The notes under the pieces: model-generated
What the model saw: the letters and a program-made list of their open reading frames with translations, nothing else
What the model was told of the DNA's origin: nothing
Databases searched by the model: none
Made by a program: the position numbers and the translations under genes
Origin: Lentisphaerota bacterium
GTDB taxonomy: Bacteria; Verrucomicrobiota; Kiritimatiellia; JAAZAB01
Direction of reading: 5' to 3'
Assembly (NCBI GenBank): GCA_020201415.1
Contig: JAIVGW010000236.1
Span: 1-10,625 of the forward strand
DNA length: 10,625 bases
In this document: positions 1 to 7,102 of the stretch, piece by piece
Numbering within the stretch: position 1 is the first letter of the stretch
Layout: each line of letters begins with the position of its first letter

Positions 1-1
1 T

Positions 2-823
2 TTGTACAGTGGCGCGGATCTGCCGGAGCCCTATACCGGCGAGTGGTCGGCCATGCATGACGACCCCGCAACCGCCATCAATCCGAACGCCTGGCGCGGC
101 AGAATGCGCCCCGACCAGATCCGCCATGCGCGCGCGGGATATTATGGATCCATCTCTTTTATCGACACACAGATCGGGCGCTTGCTGAACTGGATGCAAC
201 GGGAACGTCCAGGGGAGCTTGCTGACACCTGGTTTCTTTTCACCTCGGATCACGGCGATATGCAGGGTGATCATAATCTCTGGCGCAAGACTTATGCCTA
301 CGAAGGCAGCGCGCGCATTCCACTGTTTGTTGTCCCTCCCCGTTCTCAGGGCAAGCCTGAGCGTGGGCTTGCCGATGAGGTGGTCGAGCTGCGCGATGTT
401 ATGCCGACACTGCTCGAAGCAGCCGGTATTTCGATTCCCGATACGGTAGATGGAACCAGCCTCCTGTCGCTACTGGCAGAACCCCACAATAATTGGCGTG
501 CTTACATTCACGGCGAGCACTGCTGGTGTTACTCCAGAGAACAGGAGATGCAGTTCGTTACCAATGGATTGCGCAAGTTCATCTGGTTCCCCAGAATCGG
601 CATGGAACAGTTTTTTGATCTGGAACAAGACCCCGGTGAAACCAACAACCTGATCGACGATGCTCACTATACCGATGAAGTATGCCGATGGCGTGGTTAC
701 CTTGTCAAGGAACTGACGGAAAGAGGCAGCGGATTCGTCAAGAACGGCAAACTGTTTTGTTCCGATGATGATCCCCTGGTTTCCCCTTTCAAGACCACCA
801 GGTGGACGGGAGAAAATGAGTGA
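2..823 (+). CDS. S1-family sulfatase, C-terminal part (runs off left edge)
   Basis: The frame is open from the first bases, so the N-terminus with the formylglycine site lies outside the window; about 273 residues remain. The visible part has the second half of the alkaline-phosphatase-like sulfatase core: TSDHGDMQGDH (about residues 81-91) supplies the metal-binding Asp-His pair, followed by a conserved Lys in LWRKTYAYEG (about 93-102) and the RIPLFV strand. The C-terminal subdomain has HGEH, a KFIWFP strand and the FFDLEQDPGETNNL motif near residues 204-217, typical of arylsulfatase-type members. The family hydrolyses sulfate esters; the substrate cannot be read from sequence. It is followed after 90 bases by a second sulfatase on the same strand. 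The TTG at position 2 is a coordinate artefact, not a credible start. Family assignment is firm; exact specificity is unknown. Confidence 0.93.
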   Translation: MYSGADLPEPYTGEWSAMHDDPATAINPNAWRGRMRPDQIRHARAGYYGSISFIDTQIGRLLNWMQRERPGELADTWFLFTSDHGDMQGDHNLWRKTYAYEGSARIPLFVVPPRSQGKPERGLADEVVELRDVMPTLLEAAGISIPDTVDGTSLLSLLAEPHNNWRAYIHGEHCWCYSREQEMQFVTNGLRKFIWFPRIGMEQFFDLEQDPGETNNLIDDAHYTDEVCRWRGYLVKELTERGSGFVKNGKLFCSDDDPLVSPFKTTRWTGENE

Positions 824-843
824 ACCCGGGCGTCGAATAATGC

Positions 844-870
844 TATATATAAAGGCGCGGCAAACCGCGC
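844..870 (+). promoter_or_regulatory. Possible extended -10 and GC hairpin in leader of second sulfatase
   Basis: The 90-base gap between the first and second sulfatases contains TGC followed by TATATA (841-849), which resembles an extended -10 element, although no good -35 is visible. Immediately after it is a perfect 6-bp stem, GCGCGG (855-860), CAAA loop, CCGCGC (865-870). No T-tract follows, so it is not a classic terminator on the + strand. It could be a leader hairpin or a processing/stability element. Confidence is low; only the inverted repeat itself is certain. Confidence 0.3.
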
Positions 871-913
871 GCGGCAAAATTGATCAAGCAATAATAAAAT
901 CAAGCATCAAAAC

Positions 914-2227
914 ATGACACAGAAACCCAATATACTGTTTATAATGACCGACCAACAACATGCCGGCATGATGCGTTGCGCCGGGAACGAGCGGCTCAGC
1001 ACACCGGCCATGGACAGTCTCGCCCGCGACGGCATCCGGCTTGAACGCGCCTATTGTACAAACCCGATCTGCGTCCCCAGCCGGATAAGCATGGCCACGG
1101 GCATGATGCCCTGCCGGTTGGGGGCGGATACCAACCCGAGCGGTATGCATCTTGCCAACCTTCCGCCGGCAGTCGATGATAACTCTATGGGCAGACTCAT
1201 GAAACGAGCCGGTTACGATACGTTTTATGGCGGCAAAGTCCACATGTGCCGGCCGTTGCAACCTGAAAACGCCGGCTATGACGAGCATTTTATCGACGAA
1301 CGTGATGCCCTGCCTGCAGCCTGCATCTCCTTCATCCAACGAAAACGCACCGTTCCTTTTTTTGCGGTTGCCTCTTTTGTCAATCCGCACGACATCTGCT
1401 TCGCCCACCGCGCCAAAAACGGCATCAACACCCAAAATGTACTCGCGCTGTACGAAGAGGCCTGCGCGTTGCCCGAGGACTCTCTGCCGCCGTTGCCGCT
1501 CAACTACGGTATTCCCGAGCATGAACCAACCGCCGTCAAAGCCAGCTTGAATCCTCAAGCCATTACGCCCGCTATTACAATGCGGGACGATTATAGCGAC
1601 CGTGACTGGCGGATCAACCGTTGGATTTATCACCGGCTCACCGAAAAAGTGGATCACCAGATCGGCAAGCTACTGGAGGGTTTAAGGCAGGCGGGGTGCG
1701 AAGAACATACCCTGGTAATTTTCACCAGTGACCACGGAAATATGGATGCCAGCCATCGGCTGACCTCCAAGGGAATCTTTTATGAAGAATCCGTCGGCAT
1801 CCCCTTAATCATGAAATATCCCGCCGAAATTTCCGCCGGTCAAGTCGATTGCGAACACTTGGTATCAACCGGGTTGGACATTTTACCAACCCTGTGTGAT
1901 TACGCGGAGCGTCAGAAGCCGGCCCACATGCTGGGACGCAGTCTCCGTCCACTGACAACAGGCGCATCTGTATCTCTATGGCGCGACTACGTGGTTGCCG
2001 AGAACGAGTGGTTCCGGATGCTACGAACCGACCGGTTCAAATATTGCGCCTTCGCCGACCAGCACAGCGCCGAATGGTTGGGGGACCTGGCAAACGATCA
2101 CCGGGAAATGCGCAACCTTGCTGCGGCTCCGGATTTCCAGAAGGTGCTGGCTGAGCACCGTGGCCTCCTTGCTGACTGGAGCAAGCTATCCAATGACAGG
2201 GATGGATCAAGATATTGTAAAACCTGA
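914..2227 (+). CDS. S1-family sulfatase (Cys-type), 437 aa
   Basis: Predicted sulfate-ester hydrolase of the formylglycine-dependent S1 family. It starts with the canonical KPNILFIMTDQQ, where D13 is a metal ligand and Q14 stands where many members have Asp. The modification site is CVPSR with C53 as the residue to become formylglycine, followed by ISMATG. The GGKVHM segment supplies K108 and H110, FVNPHDI supplies H159, and FTSDHGNM supplies D273 and H274; K286 follows in LTSKG. All expected catalytic positions are present. There is no signal peptide, so a cytoplasmic location is inferred. At 437 residues it is on the short side for the family. The start is fixed by the conserved N-terminus, although no clear Shine-Dalgarno sequence precedes it (upstream is A-rich). 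It lies between two other sulfatase genes on the same strand, suggesting a degradation cluster for a multiply sulfated substrate. Confidence 0.95.
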   Translation: MTQKPNILFIMTDQQHAGMMRCAGNERLSTPAMDSLARDGIRLERAYCTNPICVPSRISMATGMMPCRLGADTNPSGMHLANLPPAVDDNSMGRLMKRAGYDTFYGGKVHMCRPLQPENAGYDEHFIDERDALPAACISFIQRKRTVPFFAVASFVNPHDICFAHRAKNGINTQNVLALYEEACALPEDSLPPLPLNYGIPEHEPTAVKASLNPQAITPAITMRDDYSDRDWRINRWIYHRLTEKVDHQIGKLLEGLRQAGCEEHTLVIFTSDHGNMDASHRLTSKGIFYEESVGIPLIMKYPAEISAGQVDCEHLVSTGLDILPTLCDYAERQKPAHMLGRSLRPLTTGASVSLWRDYVVAENEWFRMLRTDRFKYCAFADQHSAEWLGDLANDHREMRNLAAAPDFQKVLAEHRGLLADWSKLSNDRDGSRYCKT

Positions 2228-2275
2228 TGACTCAACGGATACGCAGGTCAACAAAGCCTTCGCGGAGTAGAGACT

Positions 2276-3643
2276 ATGAACAAGAATCCTAACCTGGTGT
2301 TTGTCTTCGCTGATCAATGGCGCTATCAAGCTCTCGGCTATGCCGGCGCCCCCAACGTGGCAACGCCAAGCATCGATCATTTCGCATCTCAGAGTCTGAA
2401 CTTCACGAATGCTGTCTCGGGCTGTCCGGTATGCAGCCCTTACCGGGCTTCACTGATGACCGGACTCTACCCGCACCGTCACCGGATGATGGTCAACGAT
2501 CAATGTCTGTGCCGCCTATACGACGGGCCTTTTCTCGCGGAGTGTCTGCGCGATGTCGGTTATCGCACCGCCTACATCGGCAAATGGCATCTGGATGGCA
2601 ACGGCCGCAACGCGTTCGTGCCGCCGGAGCGGCGCCTTGGATTCGATTGGTGGAAAGGTTTTGAGTGTTCGCACAACTATCAGGCATCACACTACTACTT
2701 CGCCGACGATCCCCGGCCACACCCGTGGCACGGGTACGACGCTGACGCACAGACGGATGAGGCGTGTCGCTACCTCCGCGAGGAAGTCGGGCACGATCCT
2801 TTTGCCCTGTTTCTCGCGTGGGGGCCGCCGCACACTCCCTTAAACAATGCACCGGCTCAATTCAAGGCAATGTACGATCCACCACGGATTCGGCTGCCGG
2901 CAAACGTGCCGGCCGCATGCGCGGACCAGGCCCGCCGGGAGCTGGCGGGGTACTATGCCCACTGTTCAGCGCTGGATGCGGCGTTTGGACGATTGCTTGA
3001 AACGCTCTCCGCGACTGGACGGGATGCGGATACGATTGTTGTATTTACATCGGACCACGGAGATATGCTCGGCAGCCAGGGGCATTTCCGAAAACAGAAG
3101 CCCTGGGCCGAATCCATTCGCGTTCCTTTCCTCGTGCGGCACCCGGATCGGAAAGGCCCGGGCGCCGACGACACGCCGATTGATGCGCCGGACCTGATGC
3201 CAACGCTGCTGACGCTATGCGGGGTACCCATTCCCGATAAGGTTCAGGGACGGGATTTCAGCCGTACGATCATGGATGGTTCCCCTTCTGGCATCACGGA
3301 AGCGCTGCTGGCGCTGTACGTGCCGTTTCACGAGTGGCGCTACGAAAAAGGGGGCCGTGAGTATCGCGGGATTCATAACAGTCGCTACACTTACGTCCGC
3401 TCGCTGGCGGGACCGTGGCTGTTGTATGACAATGCAGCTGATCCGTCGCAACTGCACAATCTCATCGGTGATCCGCATCACGCGGCTCAGGTGACTGAAC
3501 TGGATGCCAGATTGACAACCCGCCTGCGGGAAGTGGGAGACGACTTTGTCGATGGCCGCGAGATCATCCGGCGCGAGCATTACCAGCTCAACCAAGCGGG
3601 TGATATTGCCGTCATGCCATCGGAATTACCCGAGCCGTATTGA
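2276..3643 (+). CDS. S1-family sulfatase (Cys-type, CSPYR motif), 455 aa
   Basis: Complete formylglycine-dependent sulfatase. It begins PNLVFVFADQWR, with D13 and Q14 at the metal site. The modification motif is CSPYRASLMTG with C53 as the target; Tyr occupies the position that is Ser or Ala in most characterised members, but the C-x-P-x-R core needed for maturation is kept. IGKWHL gives K103 and H105, WGPPHTP gives H186, and FTSDHGDMLG gives D260 and H261, followed by Lys residues in FRKQKPW. The C-terminal subdomain contains WLLYDNAADPSQLHNL near residues 382-397. No signal peptide is seen. GGAG lies about eight bases before the ATG, supporting this start. It follows the previous sulfatase by 48 bases and is probably cotranscribed. 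Substrate unknown; a sulfated carbohydrate is the usual inference for tandem clusters. Confidence 0.95.
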   Translation: MNKNPNLVFVFADQWRYQALGYAGAPNVATPSIDHFASQSLNFTNAVSGCPVCSPYRASLMTGLYPHRHRMMVNDQCLCRLYDGPFLAECLRDVGYRTAYIGKWHLDGNGRNAFVPPERRLGFDWWKGFECSHNYQASHYYFADDPRPHPWHGYDADAQTDEACRYLREEVGHDPFALFLAWGPPHTPLNNAPAQFKAMYDPPRIRLPANVPAACADQARRELAGYYAHCSALDAAFGRLLETLSATGRDADTIVVFTSDHGDMLGSQGHFRKQKPWAESIRVPFLVRHPDRKGPGADDTPIDAPDLMPTLLTLCGVPIPDKVQGRDFSRTIMDGSPSGITEALLALYVPFHEWRYEKGGREYRGIHNSRYTYVRSLAGPWLLYDNAADPSQLHNLIGDPHHAAQVTELDARLTTRLREVGDDFVDGREIIRREHYQLNQAGDIAVMPSELPEPY

Positions 3644-3659
3644 AGCGAGCCTTAACGGG

Positions 3660-3839
3660 CGTGGGGCCTTGACAACGCTGGCGGTCGGATTCCTGCTGGG
3701 ACTGAGCAAGCTGGCCTGCCAGATTTATGCCGGTCTGCTGCCGGCGGACGCGCCGCTCTCCGGCCTGACCGCGGCGCTGGCCTATTACGGCAACATCAAC
3801 TTCCTGCTTTTCTGCGTCTATCTTTACTTCACCGGCTGA
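3660..3839 (+). pseudogene. C-terminal remnant of a sodium/solute symporter (SSS family)
   Basis: After the sulfatase stop, the frame beginning near 3660 reads RGALTTLAVGFLLGLSKLA, then a short polar linker, then AYYGNINFLLFCVYLYFTG and a stop. This has two hydrophobic helices and resembles the late transmembrane segments of sodium/solute symporters, especially the aromatic NINFL-F pattern. A full symporter has roughly 450-550 residues, so most of the N-terminal body is absent and the C-terminus also looks cut. The open frame extends upstream into the sulfatase gene in another frame, but that part is not homologous and no start of its own is evident. The 3' end overlaps the convergent permease gene by 16 bases. 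I read it as a degraded fragment left by a deletion or rearrangement. The family match is by eye and moderate; a small novel membrane protein is the alternative. Confidence 0.5.
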
Positions 3840-4648
3840 AATAGCCGGCGCAGATATTTGCCGGCGGCCACCAGCGCCAGGCACAGGCACATCAACGCCA
3901 CAATCAATTGATTGGCCGGCAGATCCCAGGCCAGGGCCAGATACAGGCCCAGCAGTGTGCAGGTCACCGCCACGCCCACCGCCAACCGGAGCACCACCGC
4001 CAGCCGCCGGCTGAGCAGCAGGGCCGCGGCCGGCGCTACCACCAGGTAGGCAAACACCAGCATGGCGCCCGCCACCCGCGCGGCGGCGGCCACGGTCAGC
4101 GCGAGCACGGCAAAAAACAAAATTTCCCAACAGGCCGCCTTGATTCCCAGTAGCAGCGCCACCTCCCGATCAAGAAAACTGTAGAGAACCGGCCGGCGGA
4201 AAATCAGCAGCACCAGCGCGGCCGGCACTAACACGGCCACGCAGACCAACAGGTCGCCCGGGCGGGCCAGCACCAGATCGCCGTAAAGCAGACCGCGAAT
4301 CTCCTCCAGGCCGAGGCCGGCCTTGGACACCAGCAGAATGCTCAGGGCGGCGGCAGCGACAAAGATTACTCCCAGCAGGGCATCGCGCGGCAGGCGGCCG
4401 GATTCGTAAGGACGTGACAGGCCCAGCCCCACGCCCAGCGTCAAGGCGGCCGCGCCGATGAAAGGCGGCACCCCCGACGTCATGGCCAGGGCAATACCGC
4501 AGGCGGCTGATTCGGCCAACGCCACCCCGATGAAAACAATGCGTTTGAGAATCACATAGACGCCCAAAGCGGCGCAGACGGCGGCAATCAGGACACCGGC
4601 AACCACGGCATGCGGAAACAACTCCAACAAGGTCCGGCAATGTTCCAT
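3824..4648 (-). CDS. znuB: Zinc/manganese ABC transporter permease (ABC-3 family)
   Basis: Integral membrane permease of the ABC-3 (ZnuB/MntB/TroC) family, 274 residues, a normal length. It is almost entirely hydrophobic with about eight predicted membrane spans. The N-terminal region has GVYVILKRIVFIGVALAES (about residues 29-47), matching the conserved segment in which these permeases contact the ATPase and line the metal path; the central ARVAGAMLVFAYLVVAPA stretch is also typical. It would carry the metal ion across the inner membrane with the ATPase encoded just upstream. Its ATG overlaps the ATPase stop in TAATG, so translation is probably coupled. Zinc is favoured over manganese because of the His-rich outer-membrane protein and DUF2946-like protein in the same operon, but the permease alone does not decide this. 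The gene ends head-on with the symporter remnant and no clear terminator follows. Confidence 0.92.
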   Translation of the reverse strand: MEHCRTLLELFPHAVVAGVLIAAVCAALGVYVILKRIVFIGVALAESAACGIALAMTSGVPPFIGAAALTLGVGLGLSRPYESGRLPRDALLGVIFVAAAALSILLVSKAGLGLEEIRGLLYGDLVLARPGDLLVCVAVLVPAALVLLIFRRPVLYSFLDREVALLLGIKAACWEILFFAVLALTVAAAARVAGAMLVFAYLVVAPAAALLLSRRLAVVLRLAVGVAVTCTLLGLYLALAWDLPANQLIVALMCLCLALVAAGKYLRRLFQPVK

Positions 4649-5334
4649 TAAAACCTCGCTTGATCAGTCGGCATTAATTCCGCCCGCCCCTTGTGCACCA
4701 GGCACACTTCATCCGCCAGCGCCATCACCGAGGCCAGCCCGTGATGCACCAGCAAGACGGTCCGGCCATGGTCATGCGCGGCGGCGCAGAGCTTGTGCAG
4801 TACAAATCGCCGGGTGGATTCGTCCAGTTCCGTGGTCGGCTCGTCCATGACCACCACGGCGGGATCCATGACCAGGGCGCGCGCCACCAGCACCTTCTGG
4901 CGCATGCCACCGGACAATTCATCAAAAGTCTTATGGGCATGCTCGGTCAGTCCAAAGGCCTCCAGCAGGTTCAGGGCACGCCGGCGGCCTTCCGCCGACC
5001 GGCGTCCGGACCAGCCCATCAAGGGATAGCAACCCATCATCACAATATCCAGGGCCGACACCGGATAAAGCATATCTATGGACTTCTGCTGCGCCACATA
5101 GCCTGGCGGCGTCGCGGCAAAGGGCGTATGGACGACTCCCCGCAACGGCCGCAGCAGTCCGAGAATCGTGCGCAGCAAAGTGGTCTTGCCGGCGCCATTG
5201 GGACCGACAAACGGCAGGAACATACCGGCTTTGATGCACAGGTTGACCCCGCGCAACACCGGAACCCCGGCATAGCCCACGCTCAAATCACTGCATTCTA
5301 TAATATTGCCGTTCCGCATATGTCCTGCCGCCAT
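4648..5334 (-). CDS. znuC: Zinc/manganese ABC transporter ATP-binding protein
   Basis: ATPase subunit that powers metal import with the adjacent permease. Motifs in order on the 228-residue translation: Walker A GPNGAGKT (44-51), Q-loop near Q82/Q83 (VAQQKS), ABC signature LSGGM (140-144), Walker B VVVMDEP (160-166) and the switch His in LLVHHG (H197). The D-loop reads ELDES where many members have GLD. The length is ordinary for ZnuC/MntB-type ATPases. Two starts are possible: the ATG at 5334, preceded by a G-rich stretch, or an internal ATG at 5319 giving MRNGNIIEC, preceded closely by AGGA. The second lacks five extra residues and fits the family's usual N-terminus as well. It shares a one-base overlap with the permease gene and lies 95 bases downstream of the binding-protein gene, with an inverted repeat in the gap. 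Confidence 0.93.
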   Translation of the reverse strand: MAAGHMRNGNIIECSDLSVGYAGVPVLRGVNLCIKAGMFLPFVGPNGAGKTTLLRTILGLLRPLRGVVHTPFAATPPGYVAQQKSIDMLYPVSALDIVMMGCYPLMGWSGRRSAEGRRRALNLLEAFGLTEHAHKTFDELSGGMRQKVLVARALVMDPAVVVMDEPTTELDESTRRFVLHKLCAAAHDHGRTVLLVHHGLASVMALADEVCLVHKGRAELMPTDQARF

Positions 5335-5354
5335 CCGCCCCCAGTGACCGGCTG

Positions 5355-5414
5355 CTGAATCCGCGCCGCCCGCCTGGTCCGGGACTGCATCTTCGGCGCC
5401 CGGCCCGGATTCAG
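5355..5414 (-). repeat. Intercistronic inverted repeat between znuA-like and znuC-like genes
   Basis: CTGAATCCG (5355-5363) pairs perfectly with CGGATTCAG (5406-5414). The pairing can be extended inward past one mismatch by four more bases (GCCG with CGGC), giving a long stem within a roughly 60-base element. It lies between the stop of the binding-protein gene (5430) and the start of the ATPase gene. No T-tract follows on the minus strand, so it is not a standard intrinsic terminator. A structure in this position could stabilise the upstream binding-protein message or reduce read-through, giving more binding protein than transporter, as in several other ABC import operons. Function is inference. 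Confidence 0.6.
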
Positions 5415-5429
5415 GAGTCCGAATATAAT

Positions 5430-6455
5430 TTATTCCTTGAAGGAGTTCACAATGTCATCAATAAACTTGAAATAACCGTCCGGCTCAACCGACGTGCCGT
5501 AGGTGTTCACCACCGCCACACGGGCGCCGGTACGGTCGGCCACGAATTCGGCCGGCCGGCGCGGGTTGAACGGCTCCATCAACACCAGCGCTACCGACTG
5601 CGCCTGCATGATTTCAAGCACCCGCGCCAGGTGCGCGGGGCTGGGCGGCACACCGGGCAACGGCTCAAGGGCCACCGGCGATTTCAAGCCGAACCGCTTG
5701 AAAAAGTAGTCGAGACTTTTGTGGAAAGTCACCACCGGCTTATCCTGCCAGGGATGCATGACGCCACGCCAGCCGCGCAGCAGGGCAGCGTGGCCGGTTT
5801 CCGCCAGCAACTCATTCAAGGCATTATCACTTTCCGCCTGCCACAGGCGCTCTCCGGTCAAAGCCTGTACCAGTTGTTCACCGAACATGGCGTGGTCCAG
5901 CCGCTCCAGAAACGCACGCAGCCCGGCACGGTATGCATCCGCACCGGCCGGATCAAGACTCACCAGGCGCTCCGCCAGCGCCCTGGCCACCGCGCGGCCG
6001 ATCATGGGGTCGAGCATGAAATGCGGGTTACCGGAGGCATGCACATCACCCATGGCCCGGGTGATGCTGCTGTCGGGCACATCCAGAACATAAGGCAGAT
6101 GGGCGCCGGCATCGAAATGCCCGGGCTGGCCGGGGCGAATGAGCCGGTTGCGGGAATTGTCCAGCAACGGCATTTCCCAGCCGATCTCCAGTTCCAGGCC
6201 CATCCTGATCCACAGGTCGGCATCGCGGGCCATGACCACGTAATTGGGCCGGGGCTGAATGAAATGCGGATCTTCCCGTCCACTGGTGATCGAGCGCACC
6301 GCCACCCGGTCCCCGCCGATGGCCGCGGCCAGGGCGCCCAGTTCCGGCGTGGTCGCCACCACTTGCAGCGGGCGGGCCTGGAGACTAACAGCCGCCAGGA
6401 TCAACAAACAAGGGGCCAATACCCGGCCCGGATTTCGTAAGATGATATTCTTCAT
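5430..6455 (-). CDS. znuA: Zinc/manganese ABC transporter substrate-binding protein
   Basis: Periplasmic metal-binding protein of the cluster A-I (ZnuA/PsaA/AztC-like) family that captures the ion and delivers it to the permease. From the ATG at 6455 it has 341 residues. This start is chosen over one 54 bases further out because AGGA lies eight bases upstream and a signal peptide follows at once (basic MKNIILRNPGR, a hydrophobic core and a likely cleavage after SLQA, about residue 27). Likely ligands are H64 in EDPHF, H145 in GNPHFMLDP and H245 in TFHKSLDYF, with an acidic residue near the C-terminus (for example D326 in VEPDGYF) as the fourth. No lipobox Cys is seen, so it should be soluble. 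The His-rich loop of enteric ZnuA is absent; that role could fall to the neighbouring outer-membrane protein. It follows the outer-membrane gene by 56 bases. Confidence 0.92.
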   Translation of the reverse strand: MKNIILRNPGRVLAPCLLILAAVSLQARPLQVVATTPELGALAAAIGGDRVAVRSITSGREDPHFIQPRPNYVVMARDADLWIRMGLELEIGWEMPLLDNSRNRLIRPGQPGHFDAGAHLPYVLDVPDSSITRAMGDVHASGNPHFMLDPMIGRAVARALAERLVSLDPAGADAYRAGLRAFLERLDHAMFGEQLVQALTGERLWQAESDNALNELLAETGHAALLRGWRGVMHPWQDKPVVTFHKSLDYFFKRFGLKSPVALEPLPGVPPSPAHLARVLEIMQAQSVALVLMEPFNPRRPAEFVADRTGARVAVVNTYGTSVEPDGYFKFIDDIVNSFKE

Positions 6456-6475
6456 TTTATTTTCCTGAATATGAT

Positions 6476-6485
6476 GAAATGTTAT
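6476..6485 (-). promoter_or_regulatory. Possible Zur-type half site upstream of the binding-protein gene
   Basis: The + strand reads GAAATGTTAT here, identical to the left half of the known E. coli Zur operator of the znu genes. The right half that would complete the palindrome is poor (GACTTCTACAAAC). It lies 20 bases before the binding-protein ATG, inside a 56-base gap. A ten-base match to a half site can arise by chance, and the organism is probably distant from E. coli, so this is a weak call. Confidence 0.2.
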
Positions 6486-6511
6486 GACTTCTACAAACCT
6501 CACCGTCATTT

Positions 6512-7102
6512 TCAGAAGGCATGCGCCGGATGCGCGCCCAGGGTGAAGATCGCCTGCACAAACACTTCCGTGACGTTTTCCCGCTCGTCCTCCATCGCAT
6601 AGCTGCCATGATTGGCCTGCAGCCGCAGACGGGAATACTCCGTCAGCGACCAGTCAATCATGCCGCTGCCGCGGTAACTCGTGTCAAATGTCTCGCGATC
6701 ACCCGTGGGCTTGGTCTGCCGGTTGACCAGACCGATGGCCTCGCCGCGCAGACCGATGCGCCAACGCGGCGCAAACCCGTAGATGCCCTGCAGGTAGCAA
6801 CCGTCCTGATCCTGCACCAGGTGGTTGCCGATCAGGCCGGCCCGGTCGGGATTATTATGCGCCACCAGCTCCAGTTTCTTCTCGCGCCCGATATAGCCGC
6901 CTTCCAGCACGAAGTGGCCGTGGCCGTAAGCGCGGGCCGGCGTGAATTTATAAACCAGATCGCCGCCCCAGAAAGCCTGGTGGCCGTCCAGGAAATGGCT
7001 GCCGGGATCATCGTGCCCGGTCGGGCCCAGATGTTCCTCCTGATGCCGGCCCCAGACCGCGAAGGCGCCCAGTTGCAGGGTGGTAATCAAAGGCCGCCTC
7101 AT
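6512..7102 (-). pseudogene. Zinc-operon outer-membrane protein, C-terminal part (after frameshift)
   Basis: This is the downstream portion of the His-rich outer-membrane protein, in a frame shifted relative to its N-terminal part. Genuine coding from about 7090 onward reads TTLQLGAFAVWGRHQEEHL, then FWGGDLVYKFTP, an EGGYIGREKKLELVA strand, YGFAPRWRIGLRGEAIGLV and a last segment ending in Phe (FTLGAHPAHAF). The alternating amphipathic strands and terminal aromatic residue fit an outer-membrane beta barrel. An ATG at 7102 in this frame, with a G-rich sequence upstream, might allow re-initiation, but such a product has no signal peptide and could not reach the outer membrane. Joined to the N-terminal part it would make about 395 residues, close to what I expect for such proteins. 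Either the gene is broken or the sequence carries an indel near 7080-7100. Confidence 0.7.

Noticed and set aside
3612..4130. Open frame on the minus strand overlapping the permease gene
   Set aside because: Gly/Arg/Ala-rich shadow of the GC-rich permease coding sequence with no family-like motif.
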